From Gemmatimonadaceae bacterium (GTDB taxonomy: Bacteria > Gemmatimonadota > Gemmatimonadetes > Gemmatimonadales > Gemmatimonadaceae): a stretch of 64,000 bases of DNA. The notes beneath the pieces were generated by a model. The model did no database searches and was not told the origin of the DNA. It saw only the letters and a list, made by a program, of their open reading frames with translations. Position 1 is the stretch's first letter; every line of letters begins with the position of its first letter. Location of the stretch: assembly GCA_035606695.1 (NCBI GenBank), contig DATNEW010000022.1, forward strand, positions 1-64,000, given 5' to 3'. Made by a program: the position numbers and the translations under genes. Below, one piece after another: positions 9,902 through 18,449 of this stretch.

Positions 9902-10270
9902 TCAGCGGCGCGCGACGAGAAACGACGGAATCTCGGGGCTCGGCGTCGCCGACGTGCCTCCGAGATCGTGCCATGCGGCTTGCACCAACTCGGTGATCAA
10001 ACGTTCTTCCTGGCCGTAGAGGCGGCGGCCCAGGTCAATGGTCGCCAATCGGCGGAGGACGTCCTGTATCTCGTGAACCGGCAGATCGGCCTTCGCGACG
10101 TTCGCGATGCGATGCCGATGCTTGCGAATCCAGCGCTGCGACTGCGGCCACATGGCGCGCGCATACCGCTCGTAATCTTCGCCCGGGATGGCGCGCGGAA
10201 AGCGCGAATCGAGCGGAGCGGAGTCCGATGTCGGCCAGAACGTGATTGGTTGGCGGCGGCGCCAGGTCAT
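9902..10270 (-). CDS. Hypothetical protein, 122 residues
   Basis: No family recognised. It starts MTWRRRQPITFWPTSD from ATG 10270, which has GGAG six bases upstream; an in-frame GTG at 10300 lacks a good site. The middle is helical and charged (GEDYERYARAMWPQSQRWIRKHRHRIANVAKADLPVHEIQDVLRRLATIDLGRR), suggesting an all-helical cytoplasmic protein. No signal peptide and no catalytic motif. It lies 67 bases after the small HTH-like gene at 10338 and upstream of the hybrid kinase, all on the same strand, so the three may form one transcript. Confidence 0.5.
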   Translation of the reverse strand: MTWRRRQPITFWPTSDSAPLDSRFPRAIPGEDYERYARAMWPQSQRWIRKHRHRIANVAKADLPVHEIQDVLRRLATIDLGRRLYGQEERLITELVQAAWHDLGGTSATPSPEIPSFLVARR

Positions 10271-10337
10271 CGGGGGCTCCAGAGAAGGTCGGTCTGCCAC
10301 AGAGTGTCGGCAGGTCCCCGTGCCAGTTTGAGGGCGA

Positions 10338-10568
10338 TTACGCCCAGCGCGCGAGCGACCAGGTGCCGCGGCCGGTGCGCCGAAATCGGCCGGAGGAGTC
10401 GTCGTGGAGCACGCCGTTCAGCCGTGCCGGTGGGTCGTCGGACAAGCCGAGCCGGGCATAGACGTGGGCGGCGAGGGCGGAGAAGTGCATGGCGGAGCCT
10501 TGCTCCTCGAGCACGGAGGCGGCCGCATCGAGAAGCCGCTGCCGCTTGGTCGGAACGGAACGATCCAT
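10338..10568 (-). CDS. Small HARE-HTH-like winged-helix protein
   Basis: 76 residues. RQRLLDAAASVLEEQGSAMHFSALAAHVYARLG followed by ARLNGVLHDDSSGRFRRTGRGTWSLARW matches the pattern of HARE-HTH domains (as in RpoE delta and restriction enzyme accessory domains): a helix-turn-helix, then a short ordered loop before a G-x-W strand. The domain is the whole protein. It could be a small DNA- or RNA-polymerase-binding factor; this is inference from pattern only. It is divergent from the Crp-family gene at 10685. Confidence 0.5.
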   Translation of the reverse strand: MDRSVPTKRQRLLDAAASVLEEQGSAMHFSALAAHVYARLGLSDDPPARLNGVLHDDSSGRFRRTGRGTWSLARWA

Positions 10569-10684
10569 GAAAATGCAAACGGCCGCTTAGGTGAACAAAT
10601 GGCGTAGACGGATGCACGAGCTTGAACTATGTTGACCTCAATCGAAGGCAACTTCAAGTGCGCCAAGAACTTAGGAGGGCCGCT

Positions 10685-11479
10685 GTGTACGCTACCGTAC
10701 CTACTGACGCTTCGCTGAGCAAGAATCGCTTGGTGGCCGCGTTGCCCGAGGCGGAGCGCGAGTTGCTGGAGGCGAACGCCACGTTCGTCGAATTGCCGCG
10801 TAAGCGCCTGTTATACGACGCCAACCAGCCGATCGAGGCCGTGTACTTTCTCATCGACGGAATCGCGTCGGTGCTGAGTGTCATGGTCGACGGCACCGCG
10901 GTGGAAACCGCGACGATTGGCCGCGAGGGCATGATCGGGATGGCGCGCTTCCACGGCGTCGACATGACGCCCGAGCAGGCGATGATGCAGGTGTCGGGAC
11001 GAGGCTACCGCGTCGACGCGGAAACGTTCGCCGCGCTCCTGCCGCAGCTGCCCGCCCTCACGGCGCTGCTGCACCGGTTCTCCGTCGTCATGTTCACGCT
11101 CGCCGCTCAGAATTCCGGCTGCAACCGCAAGCATTCGATCGAGCAGCGGTGCTGTCGCTGGCTGCTGATGGTGTACGAGCGACTCGAGCGCGACACGTTC
11201 GACCTCACGCACGATTTCATCGCGCAAATGCTTGGCGTGCGCCGCGCGAGCGTCACCGAGACGCTCGGCCTGTTCGAGAAGCGCGGCTTCATCGAGATGG
11301 GCCGCGGGCGCATCAAGGTGATCGACCGGGCGGGACTGGAAGGCTGTTGCTGCGAGTGCTTCTCCGTCATTCAGAGCGTCGTCAGACGGCTGCTGCGCGG
11401 CGAAGCGATGCGGAATCCGCTCGCGGGCGTGAAGACGTCCGAGGACGGCGAGTCGACACTGGGCCCGCCGTTCGGCTGA
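10685..11479 (+). CDS. Crp/Fnr-family transcriptional regulator
   Basis: 264 residues. An N-terminal cyclic-nucleotide-binding-like beta roll (PRKRLLYDANQPIEAVYFLIDGIASVLSVMVDG) and a C-terminal Crp-type helix-turn-helix (LTHDFIAQMLGVRRASVTETLGLFEKRGFIEMGRGRIKVID). The beta roll lacks the RxSA/RxTS phosphate-binding sequence needed for cAMP, so the ligand is unknown. A Cys-rich stretch EGCCCECF follows the HTH and, with Cys earlier (NSGCNRKHSIEQRCCRW), could sense redox or bind metal; this is speculative. I chose GTG 10685 because AGGAGG (10673-10678) lies six bases before it; the frame can extend to TTG 10622. It is followed by the pyr operon after 64 bases. Confidence 0.85.
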   Translation: MYATVPTDASLSKNRLVAALPEAERELLEANATFVELPRKRLLYDANQPIEAVYFLIDGIASVLSVMVDGTAVETATIGREGMIGMARFHGVDMTPEQAMMQVSGRGYRVDAETFAALLPQLPALTALLHRFSVVMFTLAAQNSGCNRKHSIEQRCCRWLLMVYERLERDTFDLTHDFIAQMLGVRRASVTETLGLFEKRGFIEMGRGRIKVIDRAGLEGCCCECFSVIQSVVRRLLRGEAMRNPLAGVKTSEDGESTLGPPFG

Positions 11480-11543
11480 TCGGCATCTTCCAGCACGAGC
11501 CTCGCTACCATTGGCCGCCCGATTGTCGCATATTGGGCGCACC

Positions 11544-12098
11544 ATGGCAGCGGCAAAACCACAAACGGTGCTCGATGCGCGCGCGTTCGATCGAACGCTC
11601 CGGCGCATGGCCGACGAGATCGTGGAGCTGAACAACGGCACCGAGAATCTCGTCATCGTTGGGATTCAGCGCCGCGGGGTTCAGCTCGCGGCGCAAATCG
11701 TATCCACGATCTCCGATCGCGAAGAGACGGACGTTCCCCACGGCTCGCTCGACATCACGCTCTACCGCGACGATCTGCAGACCGTCGGTCCGCGGCCGGT
11801 CGTGGGACAGACGCGCATTCCCGTCGATGTCGAGGGGAAAAACGTCATCATCGTGGACGACGTGCTCTACACCGGACGCACGATTCGCGCGGCGCTCGAC
11901 GAGCTCGCGGACTTCGGGAGGCCGGGGCGAATAGCCCTGGCCGTCTTGATCGACCGCGGCGGCCGGGAGCTGCCGATTCAGCCGGACGTCGTCGGCAAGA
12001 CGATCGCGATTCTCCCGACGCAGCGCGTGGACGTCCTGGTCGAGGAGCTGGACGGCAAGAACGGCGTGATCGTGACCGACAAGGAGTCCGCGCCGTGA
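11544..12098 (+). CDS. pyrR: Bifunctional pyr regulator / uracil phosphoribosyltransferase PyrR
   Basis: 184 residues, the normal length. Type I PRTase fold with the PRPP-binding motif [19 protein letters not shown] and the N-terminal [12 protein letters not shown] loop. In Bacillus it binds pyr mRNA to cause attenuation and also makes UMP from uracil and PRPP. It is the first gene of pyrR-pyrB-pyrC and its stop overlaps pyrB as GTGA. Only 64 bases separate it from the preceding Crp-family gene, and I see no terminator/antiterminator pair there, so classical PyrR attenuation is not supported at this position. Confidence 0.92.
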   Translation: MAAAKPQTVLDARAFDRTLRRMADEIVELNNGTENLVIVGIQRRGVQLAAQIVSTISDREETDVPHGSLDITLYRDDLQTVGPRPVVGQTRIPVDVEGKNVIIVDDVLYTGRTIRAALDELADFGRPGRIALAVLIDRGGRELPIQPDVVGKTIAILPTQRVDVLVEELDGKNGVIVTDKESAP

Positions 12099-13060
12099 CC
12101 CTGTCGCTCGGCAAGGATCTGCTGGGACTCGAGCCGCTGTCGCGCGAGCAAATCCAGTTGATTCTCGATACCGCCGAGCCGTTCAAGGAAATCAGCCAGC
12201 GCGCGATCAAGAAGGTGCCGACGCTGCGCGGCGCGACGATCGTGAATCTGTTCTTCGAGGCGTCGACGCGCACGCGCGTGTCATTCGAGTTTGCTGAAAA
12301 GCGTCTGTCGGCGGATGCGGTGAACGTGGCGGCCTCGGGCTCGAGCGTGTCGAAAGGCGAGACGCTGGTCGATACGGCGCGCAATCTCGAGGCGATGCGC
12401 ATCGACATGGTCGTGATTCGCCACGGCGCCTCGGGCGCGGCGCAGTTCCTGGCGGAGCGGATCGAGTCGAACGTGATCAACGCGGGCGACGGGACGCACG
12501 AGCATCCGACGCAGGGCCTCCTCGATTTATTGACACTTCGCGACCATTTCGGCCGTATCGACGGCCTCAAGGTCTGCATCGTCGGCGACGTGCTGCACTC
12601 GCGCGTGGCGCGCTCGAACATCTGGGGGCTCACGAAGATGGGCGCCGAGGTGGGGGTGTGTGGCCCCCGGTCGCTGTTGCCGAACGCGGTCGAGGAGCTG
12701 CCCGTTACGGTGTTTCGCCGCGTCGAGGAGGCGATCGAGTGGGCGGACGCGCTCAACATCCTGCGGCTGCAGCTCGAGCGCATGACGGCGGGATACATCC
12801 CGAGCCTGCGCGAATACAATCGTGTCTTCGGTGTCTCGCGCGAGCGGCTGGAGCGCGCGCCGAGGGACGTTCTCATTCTTCACCCCGGCCCCATGAATCG
12901 CGGCGTCGAGATCGACTCCGACGTGGCCGATGGACCATTCAGCGTGATCCTCGATCAGGTAACGAACGGCGTGGCGGTGCGCATGGCCGTGCTGTACATG
13001 CTGTCGGGCGGCAAGCCCGAGTTGGCGGAGGCGGCGAAGGGCCGCGGCGGCAATGAGTAA
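12095..13060 (+). CDS. pyrB: Aspartate carbamoyltransferase catalytic subunit
   Basis: Carbamoyl phosphate + L-aspartate to carbamoyl-aspartate, the committed step of pyrimidine synthesis. 321 residues. Carbamoyl-phosphate motif [13 protein letters not shown], then H-P-T-Q ([13 protein letters not shown]), and the C-terminal [11 protein letters not shown] typical of ATCase rather than OTCase. GTG start at 12095 overlaps the pyrR stop. No pyrI regulatory subunit follows. The 3' end overlaps pyrC by 8 bases. Confidence 0.95.
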   Translation: MTLSLGKDLLGLEPLSREQIQLILDTAEPFKEISQRAIKKVPTLRGATIVNLFFEASTRTRVSFEFAEKRLSADAVNVAASGSSVSKGETLVDTARNLEAMRIDMVVIRHGASGAAQFLAERIESNVINAGDGTHEHPTQGLLDLLTLRDHFGRIDGLKVCIVGDVLHSRVARSNIWGLTKMGAEVGVCGPRSLLPNAVEELPVTVFRRVEEAIEWADALNILRLQLERMTAGYIPSLREYNRVFGVSRERLERAPRDVLILHPGPMNRGVEIDSDVADGPFSVILDQVTNGVAVRMAVLYMLSGGKPELAEAAKGRGGNE

Positions 13061-14354
13061 ATCCTTATTGCTGCGCCGCGGGCGCGTGATCGATCCGTCG
13101 CAGTCGCTCGACGAGACGGCGGACGTGCTCATCGTCGACGGCAAGATCGAAGCGGTCGGCGTACGGATTGCGGACGAGACGCGGAACCGCGACGACCTCG
13201 AGACGATCGACTGTACGGGGCAGGTGATCTCGCCGGGGTTCGTCGACGTGCACTGTCACCTGCGCGAGCCGGGGCGCGAGGAAGTCGAGACGATCGCGAC
13301 GGGGGCGCGTGCCGCGGCTGCGGGCGGATTCACCGCCGTCTGCGCCATGCCGAACACCGATCCGGTCACCGACAATCAGGCGGCGGTGGGATTCATCATT
13401 CGCCAGTCGCAGATCGCCAATGCGGCGCGCGTGTATCCGATCGGCGCGATCTCCCTGGGCCAGAAGGGTGAATCGCTCGCGGAATTCGGCGAGATGATCG
13501 GCGCGGGTGCCGTGGCGTTCAGCGACGACGGCAAGCCGGTGGCGAGCGCGCATCTGATGCGCACGGCGCTCGAGTACGCGCGCACGTTCGGCGTGCCGGT
13601 CGCCGACCACTGCGAGGAGCCGACGCTCGCCAAGGGCGGCGCGATGAACGAAGGCGTCGTCAGTGCGCGGCTCGGGCTGAAAGGGGTGCCGAGCGAGGCG
13701 GAAGAGATCATGGCGATCCGCGACATTCTGTTGGCGCGGCGCACCGGCGGCCACGTGCATCTCTGTCACATGAGCACGCGCGGTTCGGTCGAGCTGATTC
13801 GGTGGGGGAAGGAGCGCGGGATCAACGTCACCGCCGAAGTGTGCCCGCATCACATTTCTCTAACAGAGGACGCGGTCGAGGACTACGACACGAACGCGAA
13901 GATGAATCCGCCGCTGCGCACGGCGGCGGACGTCGCCGCGCTGCAGGAGGCGGTGAAGGACGGCACGATCGATCTCATCGCCACCGATCACGCGCCGCAT
14001 CACTACGACGAAAAGGAGCGCGAGTTCGCGGATGCCCCCAACGGCATCATCGGGCTGGAGACGGCGCTCGCGGTGAACATCACGTGGCTCGTCGAAGCGG
14101 GCATCATCGATCTGCCGCTGCTCGTCGAGCGCATGTCGTGCGCGCCGGCGAGAATCTTCAAGCTGCCGGGCGGCACGCTGCGCCGCGGCACCGACGCCGA
14201 CGTCACCGTGTTCGATCCGACGATGGCGTGGCTCGTCGAGCCGTCGCGCTTCAAGTCGAAGGGGCGGAACACGCCGTACGCGGGCCAGACGCTCACCGGC
14301 CGCACGCGCTGCACGATCGTCGGAGGCCGCGTCGCCTACCGCGCCGACGCGTGA
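13053..14354 (+). CDS. pyrC: Dihydroorotase (type I)
   Basis: Cyclises carbamoyl-aspartate to dihydroorotate. 433 residues, amidohydrolase fold. Zinc ligands are intact: H-x-H in [15 protein letters not shown], a bridging/metal Asp-Gly region (AFSDDGKPV), His in VADHCEEP and HLCHMSTRG, and the catalytic Asp in ATDHAPHH. This sets it apart from the inactive PyrX/PyrC' paralogues that accompany some ATCases. Start ATG 13053 overlaps pyrB; the stop overlaps the next gene as GTGA. Confidence 0.95.
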   Translation: MSKSLLLRRGRVIDPSQSLDETADVLIVDGKIEAVGVRIADETRNRDDLETIDCTGQVISPGFVDVHCHLREPGREEVETIATGARAAAAGGFTAVCAMPNTDPVTDNQAAVGFIIRQSQIANAARVYPIGAISLGQKGESLAEFGEMIGAGAVAFSDDGKPVASAHLMRTALEYARTFGVPVADHCEEPTLAKGGAMNEGVVSARLGLKGVPSEAEEIMAIRDILLARRTGGHVHLCHMSTRGSVELIRWGKERGINVTAEVCPHHISLTEDAVEDYDTNAKMNPPLRTAADVAALQEAVKDGTIDLIATDHAPHHYDEKEREFADAPNGIIGLETALAVNITWLVEAGIIDLPLLVERMSCAPARIFKLPGGTLRRGTDADVTVFDPTMAWLVEPSRFKSKGRNTPYAGQTLTGRTRCTIVGGRVAYRADA

Positions 14355-15004
14355 CGCGCGACGAGGCGGCGCGCGGCATCGTGCGCGTCTGCCGCCGCTT
14401 GTATGAGCGCGGGCTGATCGCGGGGCCGGATGGCAACGTGTCGGTGCGGCTCGACGACGGATCGATTCTCGCGACGCCGAGCATGATGTCGAAGGTGAAT
14501 GTCACCGAGGACGATCTCGTGCGGGTCGCGTCCGACGGACGTGTGCTCGATCCACAGGGGACAGCGTCGAGCGAGCTGCGCATGCATCTGCGCATCTACG
14601 AGCGACGCGCGGACGTGCGTGCGGTCGTCCATGCGCATCCGCCGACGGCAACGGGGTTCGCCGTGGCAGGCGAGGGGTTCGTAGCGCCCGTGCTGCCTGA
14701 AGTTATCTTGCAGATGGGCGAGGTACCCGTTGTGCCGTACGCCACACCGGGAACCGACGCCCTGCCCGATGTTATGGAGCCGTATCTCGCGCGACACGAC
14801 GCATGGCTGCTCGCGAATCACGGTGCGACGACGGTGGGACCGACGCTCGAGGTGGCGCATCAACGCATGGAGAGTCTCGAGCACGCGGCAAGGATTCTGC
14901 TCACCGCGCGGTTGCTCGGGAGCGTGAACGAGTTGAGCATGGACCAGGCGCGCGCGCTGCACGGGATGTATGGGCTGCGTTCGCCGGATGAGGATCGACG
15001 ATGA
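14351..15004 (+). CDS. Class II aldolase/adducin-family protein
   Basis: 217 residues. FucA/AraD fold: GNVSVRLDDG, TASSELRMHLRIYE (the Ser-Ser-Glu of the family, Glu being the catalytic acid/base in FucA), the zinc ligands VVHAHPPTA, and the C-terminal LLANHGATTVG. A zinc-dependent sugar-phosphate aldolase or epimerase; L-fuculose- or methylthioribulose-phosphate type cannot be decided. GTG 14351 overlaps the pyrC stop, so it is translated with the pyr operon, an unusual neighbour for this family. Confidence 0.85.
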   Translation: MTRDEAARGIVRVCRRLYERGLIAGPDGNVSVRLDDGSILATPSMMSKVNVTEDDLVRVASDGRVLDPQGTASSELRMHLRIYERRADVRAVVHAHPPTATGFAVAGEGFVAPVLPEVILQMGEVPVVPYATPGTDALPDVMEPYLARHDAWLLANHGATTVGPTLEVAHQRMESLEHAARILLTARLLGSVNELSMDQARALHGMYGLRSPDEDRR

Positions 15005-15924
15005 CGGATGCGAACCGCCCGGCGCAGGAACTGCCGGCACTGATCGAAGAACGCCGCCGCTACGAGTCGTGGCTGGCCGCGCTCGACGCGCGCCGTGACT
15101 CGACGCCGCAGCACGTGTTCGATCGCGTGCACTCCGACTACGAGGGTCGGCTGCGCCAGGTTGACGAACAGCTGAGCGCGCACCGGCATTCGATTCAGGA
15201 AGAAAAGACGAGTCTCGAGTCGCGCCGCGCGCTGCTCGAGGCCGAGGAGCAGTTGCGTCGCGATGAGCGCGCGGAGTTGGAGTTGCGCGCGCACGTCGGT
15301 GAGATCGCCGGGAACGAAGCAGACGACGCGTTCCGCACGGTCGATGAATCGATCGAGCGGCTCGGCGTGGAGAAGGCCGAGCTCGTGAAGCGGATCGAGG
15401 AGTTGAGCGGGTTGCTGGACAGTCCAGCCGCGGCGGCGAGTACGCCGCCAGCCGCGCCAAGCGTCGAAGCAGCGAGTACAGCGAGTACGGCAGCGAGTAC
15501 GCCGGACGCGTCGTCGTCCGAGCCGCCGGATCTGGCGGAGACCGAGTCGCTGCACGACGCGCTCGCGGAGTCGGATGCGCCGTTGCACGCGCCGTTGCAC
15601 GCGCCGGTCACGGAGGAGAAAGTCGTGCTCGACGGCAACGCGCTGCATACGCCCGGCGGTTCGTTCGACGAGCTCGCGTTTCTCAGCACAGTGGTCAACG
15701 AGGGCGATTCGCGACGAACGGCTCCGGTCGAGGCGTCACCAGCGCCGGCGCCCTCGAGCGAAGGGCCGCTGGGGGCCAACGTGCCGGGGCATACGCCGAT
15801 CGTGCTGCGCGCGTCGGGTGCAATCGAGCAGTCAAAGACGCTCAAGTGCAGCGAGTGCGGCGCGATGAATTATCCGACGGAGTGGTACTGCGAGCGGTGC
15901 GGGGCCGAGCTGGCGGCGCTGTAA
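15001..15924 (+). CDS. Coiled-coil protein with C-terminal zinc ribbon
   Basis: 307 residues, no signal peptide. Residues about 10-140 are strongly coiled-coil (EERRRYESWLAALDARRDS, LRQVDEQLSAHRHSIQEEK, ESIERLGVEKAELVKRIEEL). A long low-complexity Ala/Ser/Pro-rich linker follows (AAAASTPPAAPSVEAAST...). The last 25 residues form a zinc ribbon: LKCSECGAMNYPTEWYCERCGAEL, two C-x2-C pairs. The ATG overlaps the aldolase stop (ATGA). Similar architectures are seen in uncharacterised proteins; a scaffolding or nucleic-acid-associated role is only a guess. An 8-bp hairpin (15913-15931) spans the stop codon. Confidence 0.65.
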   Translation: MTDANRPAQELPALIEERRRYESWLAALDARRDSTPQHVFDRVHSDYEGRLRQVDEQLSAHRHSIQEEKTSLESRRALLEAEEQLRRDERAELELRAHVGEIAGNEADDAFRTVDESIERLGVEKAELVKRIEELSGLLDSPAAAASTPPAAPSVEAASTASTAASTPDASSSEPPDLAETESLHDALAESDAPLHAPLHAPVTEEKVVLDGNALHTPGGSFDELAFLSTVVNEGDSRRTAPVEASPAPAPSSEGPLGANVPGHTPIVLRASGAIEQSKTLKCSECGAMNYPTEWYCERCGAELAAL

Positions 15925-15942
15925 GCGCCGCGTTGACGGTGA

Positions 15943-16182
15943 CTACGCCGTCGCGGCCTTGCTCAGCCTGCTCTTGTTGCGGGCGGCGTTGTTCTTGTGG
16001 ATCAAGCCCTTCCGCGCGGCGCGATCGAGCAGCCTGGTCGCGGCGAGCTTCTGCTCGGCGGTGGCACCCGGGGCCTGTGCCTTCTTGAGCGCAGTCCGCA
16101 AGGCGGAACGTTGCGCACGGTTGCGCACGGTCGCCGCGCGCGACTTACGCATGTTCTTTTTGGCGGATGCGATATTCGGCAC
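15943..16182 (-). CDS. rpsT: 30S ribosomal protein S20
   Basis: 79 residues, small and very basic: starts PNIASAKKNMRKSRAATVRNRAQRSALRT and ends AARNKSRLSKAATA, the helical bundle pattern of S20, which binds 16S rRNA early in 30S assembly. The start codon is GTG (16182) without a clear Shine-Dalgarno sequence, as often for this gene. It is monocistronic, on the opposite strand to its neighbours, with its own promoter (16263-16291) and a terminator-like hairpin in the leader. Confidence 0.97.
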   Translation of the reverse strand: MPNIASAKKNMRKSRAATVRNRAQRSALRTALKKAQAPGATAEQKLAATRLLDRAARKGLIHKNNAARNKSRLSKAATA

Positions 16183-16223
16183 GAAATAGTCTCGAAAACG
16201 AGGAAAACACGAAAAAAACGAAG

Positions 16224-16245
16224 AAAAACTCGCCCATGTGGCGAG
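16224..16245 (-). terminator. Terminator-like hairpin in the rpsT leader
   Basis: On the minus strand a 6-bp stem CTCGCC/GGCGAG (16240-16245 with 16229-16234), a 5-base loop and then five T (16224-16228). It lies about 40 bases after the -10 box and 40 before the rpsT GTG, so it could act as an attenuator. The leader after it is T-rich and resembles common dispersed CACGAA-type repeats on the other strand. Confidence 0.5.
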
Positions 16246-16262
16246 CTGATTTGCGGACGTGG

Positions 16263-16291
16263 AAACTAGATTTCGATAGCGCGAAAGTCAA
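16263..16291 (-). promoter_or_regulatory. Promoter of rpsT
   Basis: Read on the minus strand: -35 TTGACT (16291-16286), a 17-base spacer, -10 TAGTTT (16268-16263). Predicted start near 16256 gives a leader of about 75 bases. Confidence 0.65.
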
Positions 16292-16390
16292 GGCGCTATA
16301 ACGCTTTGCTAACGCTTGCCCACGTTGGCCGGCGCTTTGACACGTGTTCCGCGGTCCACTACGTTTCGCCCATTCCGATCCTCGGCCGGC

Positions 16391-17116
16391 ATGGGCGTCG
16401 ATCGCTTGTCCCGGCCCCCGCCTCGTACCGACTTGGACTTTCGGCTGATTCTGTTGATCGCGCCGGTGATGCTGTTCTCGGTCATCGCGCACGAAATCGC
16501 GCATGGGTACGCGGCGCTCCGTCAGGGCGACACCACCGCGCGCGACATGGGCCGGCTGACGTGGAATCCGATCAAGCACATCGATCTCTGGCTCACGATC
16601 ATCCTGCCGGTGATCCTGTTCCAGACGATGCACATGGCGATCGGCGGCGCGAAGCCGGTGCCGGTCGACCCGCGGAATTACCGCAACTATCGTCGCGGCG
16701 ACATCATCGTCTCACTCGCCGGCGTCGCGACGAATCTCGTCATCGCGATCGCGTGCACGATCCTCGCGGCGCTGATCGGACTCGCCGCGCACGCCGCCGA
16801 AGGGCTCGTACCGGTCGCGGCCATCGCGCAGGCGATGATGCTCTGGGCCATTTACCTTAACCTCGGCCTCGTCGCGTTCAATCTCATTCCGGTGCCGCCG
16901 CTCGACGGGTCGCACGTCGTCAAGTATCTGCTGCCTCCGGCCTGGGCGGCGCAGTACCAACGCATAGGATTCGCCGGCATCGTCCTGCTGATCCTGATGG
17001 TGAAGTTCAATTTTCTCGACTGGTGGTTCAAACCCGTCGAGCTCGCGGCACAGGGCTTGTTCCATTTCATCTCGCGCCTCGTATTGCCCGAGACGACCCA
17101 GGACTGGTTCCGTTAG
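16391..17116 (+). CDS. Site-2 protease family membrane metalloprotease (M50)
   Basis: 241 residues, about six membrane segments. The zinc motif H-E-I-A-H sits in the first segment (LFSVIAHEIAHGYAALRQGD) and the third ligand motif N-L-I-P-V-P-P-L-D-G-S in a later one, the arrangement of short, PDZ-less S2P homologues. Cleaves membrane-spanning substrates within the bilayer. I chose ATG 16391 (MGVDRLSRPPPRTDLDF); the open frame extends upstream without a better start. Followed after 27 bases by scpA, a neighbour order common in many phyla. The substrate is unknown. Confidence 0.88.
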   Translation: MGVDRLSRPPPRTDLDFRLILLIAPVMLFSVIAHEIAHGYAALRQGDTTARDMGRLTWNPIKHIDLWLTIILPVILFQTMHMAIGGAKPVPVDPRNYRNYRRGDIIVSLAGVATNLVIAIACTILAALIGLAAHAAEGLVPVAAIAQAMMLWAIYLNLGLVAFNLIPVPPLDGSHVVKYLLPPAWAAQYQRIGFAGIVLLILMVKFNFLDWWFKPVELAAQGLFHFISRLVLPETTQDWFR

Positions 17117-17143
17117 CCAACGCACGCTCGCCTTTGCCTTTCC

Positions 17144-17884
17144 ATGACGGCTGCCTACGCTCCAGATCCGAACGCTCCGGAAGCCACCTTCCTGGTCGAC
17201 GTCCCGAGCTTCTCGGGACCGCTCGACCTGTTGCTCTCGCTCATTCGCGAGGAGCAGGTGGACATCTACGACATCCCGATCGCGCGCGTGTGCGAGCAGT
17301 TCGTGCTGCGCATTCGCGAGCTCGGGCTGAACGAAGCCGCGGAGTATCTCGAGATGGCGGCTCGGCTGCTGCGCATCAAGGCGCAGATGCTGCTGCCGCG
17401 CGCGGACGTCGAGGCGTGGGAAGATCCACGCGCCGAGTTGGTGCGGCGGCTGCTCGAGTATCAACAGATGCGCGAGGTGGTCGATCTCCTCGAGCGGCGC
17501 GGCGAAGAGCGGCGCAACCAATTTGCGCGCGCGTATCTGCCGCAGGCCCCGGCGCCGCCGATGGCGCCATTGGCACTCTCGCTCTCGGAATTGCTCGCCG
17601 CGGTCGATCGCGTGTTGCGCGCGGTGACGCCGGCGAACATGCACGAGGTCATTCCGCGCGCGATCGACATTCCGGGCGCGGTGAAGGTCATTCGCGCCGT
17701 GCTCGAGCTCAAGGCGCGCATTTACTGGACGGACATCGTCGAGCGCGGCGCCGAACCGTGGCAGATTCTCTCGACGCTCCTCGGACTGCTGGAGCTGGCC
17801 AAACTCGGCGAGCTTCGTGTCGCGCAGCCCAAACCATTTGCCAACGTGGAAATCTCTCGTGACGCCGCTAGCGAAGCTGCTTGA
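17144..17884 (+). CDS. scpA: Segregation and condensation protein A
   Basis: Kleisin subunit of the SMC-ScpAB condensin, bridging SMC heads during chromosome segregation. 246 residues. Family opening FLVDVPSFSGPLDLLLSLIREEQVDIYDIPIARV, then EYLEMAARLLRIKAQMLLPR, and a C-terminal winged helix (YWTDIVERGAEPWQILSTLLGLLELAKLGELR). It overlaps scpB by 26 bases, consistent with coupled synthesis of partners. Confidence 0.93.
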   Translation: MTAAYAPDPNAPEATFLVDVPSFSGPLDLLLSLIREEQVDIYDIPIARVCEQFVLRIRELGLNEAAEYLEMAARLLRIKAQMLLPRADVEAWEDPRAELVRRLLEYQQMREVVDLLERRGEERRNQFARAYLPQAPAPPMAPLALSLSELLAAVDRVLRAVTPANMHEVIPRAIDIPGAVKVIRAVLELKARIYWTDIVERGAEPWQILSTLLGLLELAKLGELRVAQPKPFANVEISRDAASEAA

Positions 17885-18449
17885 AGCGGCGATGTTCGCC
17901 AGCGCCCGCCCGATCGCAACCGACGAGCTGGCGACGCTCGACCCCGACGCCTCGCCGGCCGAGCTGCAGGCCGCGCTCGACGAAGTGCGCGAGCACTACG
18001 ACGTCGAAGGACATGGCGTGGAGCTCGTGGAGGTGGGCGGCGGCTGGCAGATCCTGACGCGGGCTGAATACACCGAGGCGATCGAGCGCGCGCAGCTTGC
18101 GGCGCGGCCTGCGCGCCTGTCAGGTGCGGCGCTCGAGACGCTCGCGATCATTGCGTATCGCCAGCCGATCAGCCGCGCCGAGATCGAGGAGATTCGCGGC
18201 GTTGCGGTGGGCAGCATGCTCAAGTCCCTCCACGAGCGCGGCCTGATCGACGTCGTCGGACGCGCCGAGGGATTGGGACGTCCGCTGTTGTACGGGACGA
18301 CGCCCTTGTTCCTGGAGCATTTCGCGCTGCGGCATCTCGAGGAGCTGCCGCGCGCCGACGAGTTGGCGATCGCGCTGCGCGCGCCGGAGCGTCCGGTCGC
18401 CGATCATTCGGCGGACGGCGCCACGGTCGTCGCCGAAGTGAGCGAGTGA
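17859..18449 (+). CDS. scpB: Segregation and condensation protein B
   Basis: Dimeric partner of ScpA in the SMC complex. 196 residues with two winged helices: [23 protein letters not shown] and [29 protein letters not shown], followed by [21 protein letters not shown], all family hallmarks. I chose GTG 17859 with GGAA upstream; longer frames run into scpA without conserved sequence. Its stop overlaps the next start as TGATG. Confidence 0.93.
   Translation: MTPLAKLLEAAMFASARPIATDELATLDPDASPAELQAALDEVREHYDVEGHGVELVEVGGGWQILTRAEYTEAIERAQLAARPARLSGAALETLAIIAYRQPISRAEIEEIRGVAVGSMLKSLHERGLIDVVGRAEGLGRPLLYGTTPLFLEHFALRHLEELPRADELAIALRAPERPVADHSADGATVVAEVSE

Noticed and set aside
11480-11543. PyrR attenuator before pyrR
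   Set aside because: The 64 bases hold no terminator stem with a T-run and no recognisable PyrR-binding loop.
15913-15931. Bidirectional terminator between the zinc-ribbon gene and rpsT
   Set aside because: The 8-bp stem with a 3-base loop overlaps the stop codon and has no T-run on either strand; mentioned with the gene only.
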